Positions 1 to 5,515 of a DNA stretch of 7,247 nt are shown here, piece by piece. Within the stretch, counting starts at the first letter, position 1. Every line of letters starts with the position of its first letter. A program made the position numbers and the translations under genes. The notes under the pieces are model-generated. The model had not been told where the DNA came from and searched no databases. It saw only the letters and a program-made list of their open reading frames with translations. The stretch is from Candidatus Nitrosopumilus sp. (GTDB lineage Archaea; Thermoproteota; Nitrososphaeria; Nitrososphaerales; Nitrosopumilaceae), in contig JABHXI010000012.1 of NCBI GenBank assembly GCA_018657375.1, forward strand, positions 1 to 7,247. Reading direction: 5' to 3'.

Positions 1-984
1 GGAATATTGATCACTGAAGGCGCAAGAGGTGAAGGCGGTTATTTGCTTAACAATAAGGGAGAGAGATTTATGAAAACTTATGCTGCTGGAAAAATGGAAT
101 TAGCTCCGCGTGATATTGTTTCAAGATCTATTATGACTGAAATTGAACAAGGTAATGGTTTCAAACATGAGACTGGTGTAGATTGTATGAAACTTGACAT
201 TAGACATCTTGGTGATGAAAAAATTAAAGAAAAATTAGGTGGGATTAGAGAAATTTCTATTAAATTTTCTGGAATCGATCCTGCTAAAGATTTGCTTGAC
301 ATTAGACCTGTTTGCCATTATATGATGGGTGGATTGCATACTGATATTGACGGTGCCACCGAAATTCAAGGTGTATGGGCTGCAGGAGAGGCTGCATGTA
401 ACAGCGTTCACGGTTCAAATCGTTTAGGTGCAAATTCAACTTCAGAATGTATTGTTTGGGGTAAAATTACAGGCGAATTGGCAATTGACTATATTAAAAA
501 TAAAACAACATCAAACCCATGGCCCCATCATTTAGTTGCCTTAGAAGAGAAAAGAATCTACGATGGAATATTTAGAGGGAATGGAGATGTCAATCCGTAT
601 GAAATTAGACAAGAGCTTACTGACACGTTAAACAATAAGGCGTATGTTTACAGAAATGAAACTGATCTTGTTGACGGTTTAAGGAAAGTCAGAGAATTAA
701 AAAAACAAGCTTGGAAACACGTTGATGATAAAGCAAAAGAATACAATACTAATTTCGCAAATGTTATGGAACTTGATTCTATGTTTAGAGTTGCAGAGGT
801 AATTTTAGTTGGTGCAATTAATCGAAAAGAATCTCGTGGTGCACATGCAAGAACTGATTATCCTAAACGTGATGATGCTAATTTCTTACATCATACACTG
901 GCGTATTATGATCCAAATGAACCAATCATGAAAACCCATCCTGTAACAATTACTAAATACCAACCAGTGGAGAGGAAATATTAG
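1..984 (+). CDS. sdhA: Succinate dehydrogenase flavoprotein subunit, C-terminal part (5' truncated)
   Basis: This is the catalytic flavoprotein of complex II, which oxidises succinate to fumarate with covalently bound FAD on the cytoplasmic face of the membrane. The reading frame is open from base 1, so the N-terminal FAD-binding part and the FAD-linking His lie outside; 327 residues are visible. Family motifs in order: TEGARGEGGYLLN near the start, LAPRD at about residues 34-38 followed by R42 (active-site Arg region), DIRPVCHYMMGG around residue 105 (substrate-binding His), GVWAAGE followed by HGSNRLGANS at about 124-146 (FAD-binding signature), then the C-terminal helical domain with ESRGAHARTDYPKRDD. 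The stop TAG directly abuts the sdhC ATG, so the genes are co-transcribed. Fumarate reductase is the close alternative, but an aerobic-type sdhACDB context favours SDH. Confidence 0.95.
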   Translation, partial: GILITEGARGEGGYLLNNKGERFMKTYAAGKMELAPRDIVSRSIMTEIEQGNGFKHETGVDCMKLDIRHLGDEKIKEKLGGIREISIKFSGIDPAKDLLDIRPVCHYMMGGLHTDIDGATEIQGVWAAGEAACNSVHGSNRLGANSTSECIVWGKITGELAIDYIKNKTTSNPWPHHLVALEEKRIYDGIFRGNGDVNPYEIRQELTDTLNNKAYVYRNETDLVDGLRKVRELKKQAWKHVDDKAKEYNTNFANVMELDSMFRVAEVILVGAINRKESRGAHARTDYPKRDDANFLHHTLAYYDPNEPIMKTHPVTITKYQPVERKY

Positions 985-1416
985 ATGACTGAAGATGAAC
1001 ACCGTGAAGGCATCAAAGGAATGGCCAATCCTGGTCGTTATGGAATTGAACGTATTGCATATTTGTTAATGCGTTTAACTGGATTAGGATTACTAGGTTA
1101 CTTTATTGCACACGTTTACGAAACAAGTAATATTTTACGAGGTCGAATGGGTTGGGATGACTTTCTAGCAATGACTCAAACTACTGAAGGCCATATCTTT
1201 TTAGTGCTTGTAATTGGCATGTGTGTTTTTCATACTGGAAACGGAATTAGAATTATGTTGGGACATGGCGGTGTTGGTGTGGGACAACCTGCTAGACCTG
1301 ACTACCCCTATGAACCAGCATCTCAAAATTATAGACATAAAATAGGAATTTACTCCTCCATTGTTCTTGCAGCAGTTGCAATGATGTATGGCATGGCAGT
1401 AATGTTTGGTGAATGA
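985..1416 (+). CDS. sdhC: Succinate dehydrogenase membrane anchor, cytochrome b subunit
   Basis: A 143-residue membrane subunit anchoring SdhA/SdhB and contributing to quinone and probable haem b binding. Three hydrophobic segments are visible at about 24-44, 69-88 and 118-140. The family pattern RLTG followed by a Gly-rich helix and His is seen as RLTGLGLLGYFIAH (H43). A second His lies in FHTGNGIRIML (H83), the usual H-x2-N-G-x-R haem-ligand context. The start ATG immediately follows the sdhA stop with no spacer; a GGAGAGG sequence at about 969-975 is a plausible ribosome binding site. The chain is small, like other SdhC proteins. The C or D naming is by gene order and motif only, since these subunits diverge fast. 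Confidence 0.85.
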   Translation: MTEDEHREGIKGMANPGRYGIERIAYLLMRLTGLGLLGYFIAHVYETSNILRGRMGWDDFLAMTQTTEGHIFLVLVIGMCVFHTGNGIRIMLGHGGVGVGQPARPDYPYEPASQNYRHKIGIYSSIVLAAVAMMYGMAVMFGE

Positions 1417-1417
1417 T

Positions 1418-1762
1418 ATGAAAGAAAGTACAATAATGAAAATACACTATGGAACTGCTTTAGCATCAGTTGGTTTAGTTGCAGTTCATATTTTGATGCG
1501 TTTAACAACCGGATTTGCCGATTCTTTATCTTATGAAAATGTCTTAGCTAATTATCGATCTGTTCCATATGTGATCATGCTTGAATTAATTTTGATTTTA
1601 CTCGCAGTACATGGATTCAATGGATTGAGAGTTATCTTATTAGAATTAAAACAAGGCAGGGTATATGAGAAAGCCGTTTCATACGGTAGTATAGTGGGAA
1701 TGATTGCATTAATTGGATATGGCTCAAGAACTATTATTATGACAAATATGGGGATGGTGTAG
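1418..1762 (+). CDS. sdhD: Succinate dehydrogenase second membrane anchor subunit
   Basis: A 114-residue hydrophobic protein with three predicted membrane segments (about 11-31, 49-68, 89-109), the second anchor of complex II. H24 lies in helix 1 and H65 in VHGFNGLRVILLE, the same H-x2-N-G-[IL]-R pattern found in the preceding sdhC product, so the two subunits look paralogous. I chose ATG 1418, one base after the sdhC stop, with GGTGA at 1408-1412 as a well-spaced archaeal ribosome binding site. In-frame TTG 1406 and GTG 1409 would overlap sdhC and are less likely; ATG 1436 is a possible shorter start. It lies between sdhC and sdhB with spacers of 1 and 2 bases. Confidence 0.82.
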   Translation: MKESTIMKIHYGTALASVGLVAVHILMRLTTGFADSLSYENVLANYRSVPYVIMLELILILLAVHGFNGLRVILLELKQGRVYEKAVSYGSIVGMIALIGYGSRTIIMTNMGMV

Positions 1763-1764
1763 AA

Positions 1765-2532
1765 ATGGCTCAAGTATCTAGTATTGCAGACGAACAAGCA
1801 TCAACTCCGTTATCTTCACCAAAATCTATTCTTTTAAGAATTTCAAAATTTAATCCAAAATTAGATGAGTCAAGTAAATTTATGGAATTTACTGTTCCTT
1901 ATCAAAAATGGACTACTGTATTGGAAGCAATTCTTGATGTCAAAAAACATTTTGATCATTCTGTAGCTGTTCGTTATTCTTGTAGACAAGCTACATGTGG
2001 TTCATGTGGCATGATGATTAATGGAAAACCAAAACTTGCATGTTTTACAAAAATTAGCGAATTAGATTCTGACGTTGTTACAGTTGAACCTATGAATAAT
2101 TTTCCTGTAATTCGTGATTTAACCGTTGGATTTGAAAAATTATTTGCAAAACATCAAAAAATTCAACCTTACCTCATTCGTGATGATAGCGAACTAGAAT
2201 CTGATGAACGGGAATTTTTACAATCACCTGAGGAAGTAGAACAATACATCCAATTTGCTAATTGCATCAAATGTGGATTGTGTAATTCTGCATGTCCTAC
2301 TATGGCTACTGACTCTTCTTTTGTTGGACCTCAGGCATTAGCACAAGCATATCGATATGTTGCTGATAGCCGAGATAAAGGAAAGGATACTAGATTAAAC
2401 ATAATTGACGAATCTCATGGAATTTGGAGATGTCATTTTGCTGGCTCATGTAGTCAAGTATGTCCAAAAGGTGTTGATCCTGCAATGGGAATTCAATTCC
2501 TTAGAGGATATCTGCTAGGATTTAGAAGTTAA
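1765..2532 (+). CDS. sdhB: Succinate dehydrogenase iron-sulfur subunit
   Basis: A 255-residue electron-transfer subunit passing electrons from SdhA FAD to quinone through three Fe-S clusters. The N-terminal ferredoxin domain has C73, C78, C81 and C93 for the 2Fe-2S cluster; the third position is Cys, where E. coli SdhB has Asp. The C-terminal domain has CIKCGLCNSACP (C167, C170, C173, C177) and CHFAGSCSQVCPKG (C223, C229, C233), the spacing expected for one 4Fe-4S and one 3Fe-4S cluster shared between the two motifs. Length is typical, with a short Ser/Thr-rich N-terminal tail before the fold. The ATG is 2 bases after the sdhD stop. It is the last gene of the operon and is followed by an A/T-rich convergent terminator region. 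Confidence 0.96.
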   Translation: MAQVSSIADEQASTPLSSPKSILLRISKFNPKLDESSKFMEFTVPYQKWTTVLEAILDVKKHFDHSVAVRYSCRQATCGSCGMMINGKPKLACFTKISELDSDVVTVEPMNNFPVIRDLTVGFEKLFAKHQKIQPYLIRDDSELESDEREFLQSPEEVEQYIQFANCIKCGLCNSACPTMATDSSFVGPQALAQAYRYVADSRDKGKDTRLNIIDESHGIWRCHFAGSCSQVCPKGVDPAMGIQFLRGYLLGFRS

Positions 2533-2568
2533 AATAATTTTTAAAAAGTTAAAAAAATTTTCAGGTTT
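2533..2568. terminator. Bidirectional A/T-rich transcription terminator between sdhB and the DUF59 gene
   Basis: This 36-base spacer between convergent genes contains T-runs on the + strand (T5 at about 2538-2542, T4 at about 2558-2561) and, on the - strand, the complements of A5 (about 2543-2547) and A7 (about 2551-2557). Archaeal RNA polymerase stops at oligo-T tracts without needing a strong hairpin, so this probably ends both the sdh operon and the DUF59 gene. Position is inferred from sequence alone. Confidence 0.55.
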
Positions 2569-2910
2569 CTATAATTTTTTAGGAACTTCGTCCAATTTTT
2601 TAGGATTAGGACTATTGTTAACCTGATTGTTGATTTGTTCTGCCATAAAATGATTTGATACATTCACTTTAACATCATTTACGCCATCTACTCTCAAAAG
2701 ATAATCGTGTACATCTTGACAAATTTTGAAGCCAAATACTGCCGGACAGAAAGGACTAGTTAGATGCAAATCCACCTTAACGTTGCTATCGCTGATATCT
2801 ACCTCATCAATTAACTCTAATTCTACAATTGAGGTATTGATTTCTGGATCCACGATCTTTGATAACTCATCAAAAATTTTGACTCTAAGTAATTTGATAT
2901 CTTGACTCAT
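2569..2910 (-). CDS. MIP18 family / DUF59 iron-sulfur cluster assembly protein
   Basis: A 113-residue single-domain DUF59 protein. The family (MIP18, SufT, PaaD-like) takes part in Fe-S cluster assembly or transfer. Visible hallmarks are DPEI at residues 21-24, the strand IVELELI, and LTSPFCP at 50-56 with the conserved Cys55. A polar Asn/Lys/Pro-rich tail follows from about residue 92. I chose ATG 2910 (MSQDIKLLR) over the upstream in-frame ATG 2943: the TATATATA box at 2931-2938 is about 25 bases upstream of 2910, giving a leaderless mRNA, whereas start 2943 would lie outside the transcript. It is convergent with sdhB and divergent from argH. A link to Fe-S supply for SdhB is plausible from position only. 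Confidence 0.88.
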   Translation of the reverse strand: MSQDIKLLRVKIFDELSKIVDPEINTSIVELELIDEVDISDSNVKVDLHLTSPFCPAVFGFKICQDVHDYLLRVDGVNDVKVNVSNHFMAEQINNQVNNSPNPKKLDEVPKKL

Positions 2911-2930
2911 AACGGCAAAAACATTTATGC

Positions 2931-2938
2931 TATATATA
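2931..2938. promoter_or_regulatory. Shared palindromic TATA box between the DUF59 gene and argH
   Basis: TATATATA is its own reverse complement. Its centre (2934.5) lies 24.5 bases from the first base of the - strand ATG at 2910 and 25.5 bases from the first base of the + strand ATG at 2960. Archaeal TATA boxes sit about 26 bases upstream of the transcription start, so in both directions transcription should begin at or within a base or two of the start codon. No other good TATA candidate is seen in the 49-base intergenic space. Flanks differ: on the - strand it reads TTATATATA, nearer to the archaeal consensus. Confidence 0.7.
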
Positions 2939-2959
2939 ACCATTTTACAACCTTAGTTG

Positions 2960-4417
2960 ATGTATCGTTCACGACTTGGTACTGATTTGAGTGATATCAC
3001 TTTAGATTATGTTTCATCCATCAATGATGATTCTGAAATTGCTTTGTACGATATTATTGGAAGTCAAGCTCATACAATAATGCTATTTCAAAATAAGATT
3101 ATTACAAAAAATGATGCCAAAAAAATTCTATCTTCTTTGGAGGGTATGAAAAATGAAACATTTGATGCCTCATCAGGCGCAGAAGATATTCATGAATTAA
3201 TTGAATCTCTGGTAATTAAAAAAGCAGGTATGGCAAGTGGTGGGAAAATGCACACTGCAAGATCTCGAAACGATCAAGTTGTTTTAGATATTCGAATGAA
3301 AATTAGAGATGACATTAACATAATGTGTAATTGTCTTTTGGATACAATTGAATCACTTGTATCTGTATCCAAAAACAATCAAAAAACAATTATGCCTTTT
3401 TACACTCACCTTCAACAAGCTCAAGCAGGTTTATTTTCTCATTATCTTTTAGCTCAAGCCGATGTCTTATCTCGAGATTTCCAAAGACTGTTTAATACTT
3501 TTGAAAGAATTAATCAAAGCCCTCTGGGTTCTGGACCTGTTGGGGGGACTAGCATTACAATTGATAGACATAGCACTGCAAAAATGTTGGGCTTTGATGG
3601 TATTGTTGAAAATTCTCTTGATGCAACTAGTACGCGTGATTTTGTCGCAGAGTATGTTGCAATGGTTTCAATTTTAATGACTAACTTAAGTAGAATTTCT
3701 GAAGATTTTATTATCTGGTCTACTTCTGAATTTTCTTTTATTGAATTATCTGATGAGTTTACATCACCTTCAAGTGTAATGCCTCAAAAAAAGAATCCTG
3801 ATATTTTGGAATTAACTCGAGGTAAGACTGCCGAAATTATTGGAAATCTTACTGCGATTTTAACTACTATCAAAGGTCTAGCTTCAGGATATGGACGTGA
3901 CTTACAACAAATAAAATCCTCTATCTGGTCTACATCAAAAACATCTATCAGTGCATTATTGATTATAAAATCAATTGTTCTAACTATGAAAGTAAATACA
4001 AAACAAATGAAGAAAGTAACAGAATCTAGTAATTTAATTGCCCTGGATATAGCTGAGAAATTAGTTAAAGAAGGAATTCCATTTAGAGTAACTCATAAAA
4101 TTTCAGGCGTTTTGGTCCAATTGGCACATAATTCAAAAAAACCTATTTCAAAGTTAACTGCTTTAGAAATAAAAAAATCTGTAGAAGGAACTACTGTAGA
4201 TCCTAAAATTGTATCTGAGATTATTTCTACTACTAGTGTTGTTTCTTCTCTAAAAGATAGAAAATCATTTGGCTCTTCTGGATATGATGAGCAAAAAAGA
4301 ATGATTTCTGATAGAACTCAGAAAATTAGTATTTGGAGATCAAATATGTCTGAAAGAGACAATAAAATCAAGTCTTCCATTGATGAACTTCAAAAATTAG
4401 TTGATGAAATCATTTAA
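2960..4417 (+). CDS. argH: Argininosuccinate lyase
   Basis: Cleaves argininosuccinate to arginine and fumarate, the last step of arginine biosynthesis, as a cytoplasmic homotetramer of the fumarase/aspartase superfamily. The chain has 485 residues; typical lengths are about 450-500. Visible motifs: N-terminal MYRSRLG, GGKMHTARSRNDQ at 94-106, the YTHLQ element with H150 (general acid/base region), SPLGSGPVGGT near 187-197, and the signature loop SSVMPQKKNPD at 271-281, where S271 matches the catalytic Ser. The usual TGSS here reads SPSS. I chose ATG 2960 over the adjacent TTG 2957 because it gives the family N terminus and lies 25-26 bases from the shared TATA box, implying a leaderless mRNA. 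It ends with TAA TGA, 16 bases before the convergent tRNA-Lys. Confidence 0.96.
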   Translation: MYRSRLGTDLSDITLDYVSSINDDSEIALYDIIGSQAHTIMLFQNKIITKNDAKKILSSLEGMKNETFDASSGAEDIHELIESLVIKKAGMASGGKMHTARSRNDQVVLDIRMKIRDDINIMCNCLLDTIESLVSVSKNNQKTIMPFYTHLQQAQAGLFSHYLLAQADVLSRDFQRLFNTFERINQSPLGSGPVGGTSITIDRHSTAKMLGFDGIVENSLDATSTRDFVAEYVAMVSILMTNLSRISEDFIIWSTSEFSFIELSDEFTSPSSVMPQKKNPDILELTRGKTAEIIGNLTAILTTIKGLASGYGRDLQQIKSSIWSTSKTSISALLIIKSIVLTMKVNTKQMKKVTESSNLIALDIAEKLVKEGIPFRVTHKISGVLVQLAHNSKKPISKLTALEIKKSVEGTTVDPKIVSEIISTTSVVSSLKDRKSFGSSGYDEQKRMISDRTQKISIWRSNMSERDNKIKSSIDELQKLVDEII

Positions 4418-4433
4418 TGAATAAAGTAGAAAG

Positions 4434-4507
4434 CGGGTCTAGAGGGATTCGGACCCTCGACAACCGGATTAAAAGTCCGGTGCGCTACCTGGCTGCGCCA
4501 TAAACCC
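4434..4507 (-). tRNA. tRNA-Lys (anticodon UUU)
   Basis: Read on the - strand it folds as a full cloverleaf of 74 bases: acceptor GGGTTTA paired with TAGACCC (one G-U), D stem GCGC/GCGC with a GG-containing loop, anticodon stem CCGGA/TCCGG around loop CTTTTAA (anticodon TTT, complement of 4471-4473), a five-base variable loop, and T stem GAGGG/CCCTC. The discriminator is G and CCA is not encoded. There is no intron, as the anticodon loop is seven contiguous bases. The T loop reads TCCGAAT, so position 55 is C instead of the nearly universal U (base 4452). The gene converges on argH, 16 bases away. Confidence 0.95.
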
Positions 4508-4528
4508 ACAAAAAAAATATTGAACCTG

Positions 4529-4537
4529 TATAATTTA
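4529..4537 (-). promoter_or_regulatory. Probable TATA box for tRNA-Lys
   Basis: On the - strand this reads TAAATTATA, centred 26 bases upstream of the mature 5' end of tRNA-Lys at 4507. That matches archaeal TATA spacing if transcription starts at or very near the mature end. It is called from sequence and spacing only. Confidence 0.5.
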
Positions 4538-4570
4538 GCCTTTTACAAATCTACGGGTTCTGACAGAAAC

Positions 4571-4578
4571 TTTTAATC
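4571..4578 (+). promoter_or_regulatory. Weak candidate TATA box for tRNA-Asp
   Basis: TTTTAATC is centred about 29-30 bases upstream of the mature tRNA-Asp 5' end at 4604. A start near 4601 would leave a leader of a few bases for RNase P. The match to the archaeal consensus is poor, but nothing better is seen at the right distance. Confidence 0.3.
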
Positions 4579-4603
4579 TAGGATTTTGATTCATACTACT
4601 AGT

Positions 4604-4681
4604 GCCCTTGTAGTATAGTCCGGTCTAGAATTCGACCCTGTCACGGTTGAGACGCGTGTTCGAATCCCGCCGAGGGCGCCA
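4604..4681 (+). tRNA. tRNA-Asp (anticodon GUC), CCA encoded
   Basis: Acceptor GCCCTTG pairs with CGAGGGC (one T-G), anticodon stem CGACC/GGTTG surrounds loop CTGTCAC with anticodon GTC at 4640-4642, and the T loop is a standard TTCGAAT. The discriminator G at 4678 is followed by an encoded CCA (4679-4681), unlike the neighbouring tRNA-Lys. There is no intron. Two stems are imperfect: the T stem GCGTG/CCCGC has a T-C mismatch (4657 against 4667), and the D stem GTAT/GAAT has an A-A mismatch at the 12-23 position plus wobble pairs. The identity is firm; whether the mismatches are real or sequencing errors cannot be told here. Confidence 0.92.
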
Positions 4682-4696
4682 TTATTTTCAATTTTT
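4682..4696 (+). terminator. T-rich terminator after tRNA-Asp
   Basis: Directly after the encoded CCA comes a T-rich run with T4 at about 4685-4688 and T5 at about 4692-4696. This is the kind of oligo-T signal at which archaeal RNA polymerase releases short transcripts such as tRNAs. Confidence 0.45.
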
Positions 4697-4749
4697 AAAG
4701 TGATCGTTGCCTGCTTTATTTTTAGAATACGTCCAAAATCATCCTACAA

Positions 4750-4757
4750 TAATATTA
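4750..4757 (+). promoter_or_regulatory. Candidate TATA box for the coiled-coil / HemA-like unit
   Basis: TAATATTA is centred about 31 bases before the chosen TTG start at 4785 and about 22 bases before the GTG at 4776. A start of transcription near 4779-4780 would leave a very short leader, too short to use the AGGTGA at 4774-4779 fully. The promoter is therefore uncertain, and read-through from the tRNA-Asp side is an alternative. Confidence 0.25.
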
Positions 4758-4784
4758 AAATTCAGGCAATTTCAGGTGAATTTG

Positions 4785-5501
4785 TTGTCTGAAGAAAAAA
4801 TAGAGTCTAAAGTAGAAGTAAAACCTACTGAAAATTCTGTATCTGAAAAATCCTCCATTGAAGATACTAAAAAAACTGAAGATGCAAAAATAGAGGCCGA
4901 ATCTAAAGCAGCTCAAGAAGCAGCGTCTAAAGTAGAAGCAAATGCAAAAACACTAGCAGATGCAGAGGCAGCAGTACAGATAGCTCTTGAAAAAGCAAAT
5001 GCTGCAAGAGCAGAATTAGAAGCAGCAGCAGATGAAGAATACAAAGCAATTGCTGCTGAAGTTAAAGCAGACACTGCTAAAAAAGTAGATTTTACATTCA
5101 AGAGAAAGGGTGAAGAAATTTTTAGAAGAGAAATGGGCGAACCTGAATTTTGGTTAGAAAAAGAAGACAGATTTCCAAGACCTATACTTTCTGCAGATGA
5201 ACAAGAATCCATTACAAGAAAAGCTGAAACGCCTCATGATCAAACTCCTGAATATAATCCACAACATGTTCTTAGTCCAGAATATGGTGGTGTTTCAAAT
5301 TATGAACGTGGTGTTGATTCTTTCTTAGATGAATTAAAAACTAAACTCGATAAACAAAAAAGTGATCCTGAAATAACTGAAAAAGAAATACTTGCAACAG
5401 AAAATGAAATTACCTATTTAGAATCAATACATGAAAATTTCTATATTGGAATGAATGTCTTCCGAACAGCAAAAGGTGGACGGGATAAAATCAGTGCATA
5501 G
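4785..5501 (+). CDS. Uncharacterised Ala/Glu/Lys-rich coiled-coil protein
   Basis: I do not recognise this family. From TTG 4785 the product is 238 residues, very hydrophilic, with no Cys, no signal peptide and no membrane segment, so it is probably cytoplasmic. Residues 1-30 are Ser/Glu/Lys-rich and probably disordered. Residues about 30-100 are almost entirely Ala, Glu, Lys and Asp without Pro or Gly, a strong long-helix or coiled-coil pattern. Residues about 100-190 look like a compact part with aromatics and Pro (EPEFWLEKEDRFPRP, PEYNPQHVLSPEYGG). A second charged helix follows near 195-225. AGGTGA at 4774-4779, 5 bases before TTG 4785, decides the start; GTG 4776 and TTG 4782 are alternatives. 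It lies 14 bases upstream of the HemA-like gene on the same strand, so the two are probably co-transcribed. Confidence 0.75.
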   Translation: MSEEKIESKVEVKPTENSVSEKSSIEDTKKTEDAKIEAESKAAQEAASKVEANAKTLADAEAAVQIALEKANAARAELEAAADEEYKAIAAEVKADTAKKVDFTFKRKGEEIFRREMGEPEFWLEKEDRFPRPILSADEQESITRKAETPHDQTPEYNPQHVLSPEYGGVSNYERGVDSFLDELKTKLDKQKSDPEITEKEILATENEITYLESIHENFYIGMNVFRTAKGGRDKISA

Positions 5502-5515
5502 GTTGGTATGATGAT

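Noticed and set aside
78..302. Reading frame on the - strand inside sdhA
   Set aside because: It lies wholly inside a well-conserved gene and shows no family motif.
1552..1797. Reading frame on the - strand across sdhD and the start of sdhB
   Set aside because: It is antisense to two well-supported genes and shows no recognisable motif.
2911..2943. Longer DUF59 protein starting at ATG 2943 on the - strand
   Set aside because: That start lies upstream of the TATA box at 2931-2938, outside the expected transcript. The added residues show no family similarity, and start 2910 fits a leaderless mRNA.
3462..3677. Out-of-frame + strand reading frame inside argH
   Set aside because: It is leucine-rich in an alternative frame of a conserved gene, with no start signals.
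4707..4784. N-terminal extension of the coiled-coil protein from TTG 4707
   Set aside because: No ribosome binding site or promoter is placed for it, the added residues differ in composition from the rest, and AGGTGA at 4774-4779 supports TTG 4785.
4913..5212. Ser/Ala-rich reading frame on the - strand
   Set aside because: It is the complement of Ala/Glu-rich codons in the coiled-coil gene, with low-complexity composition and no own signals.
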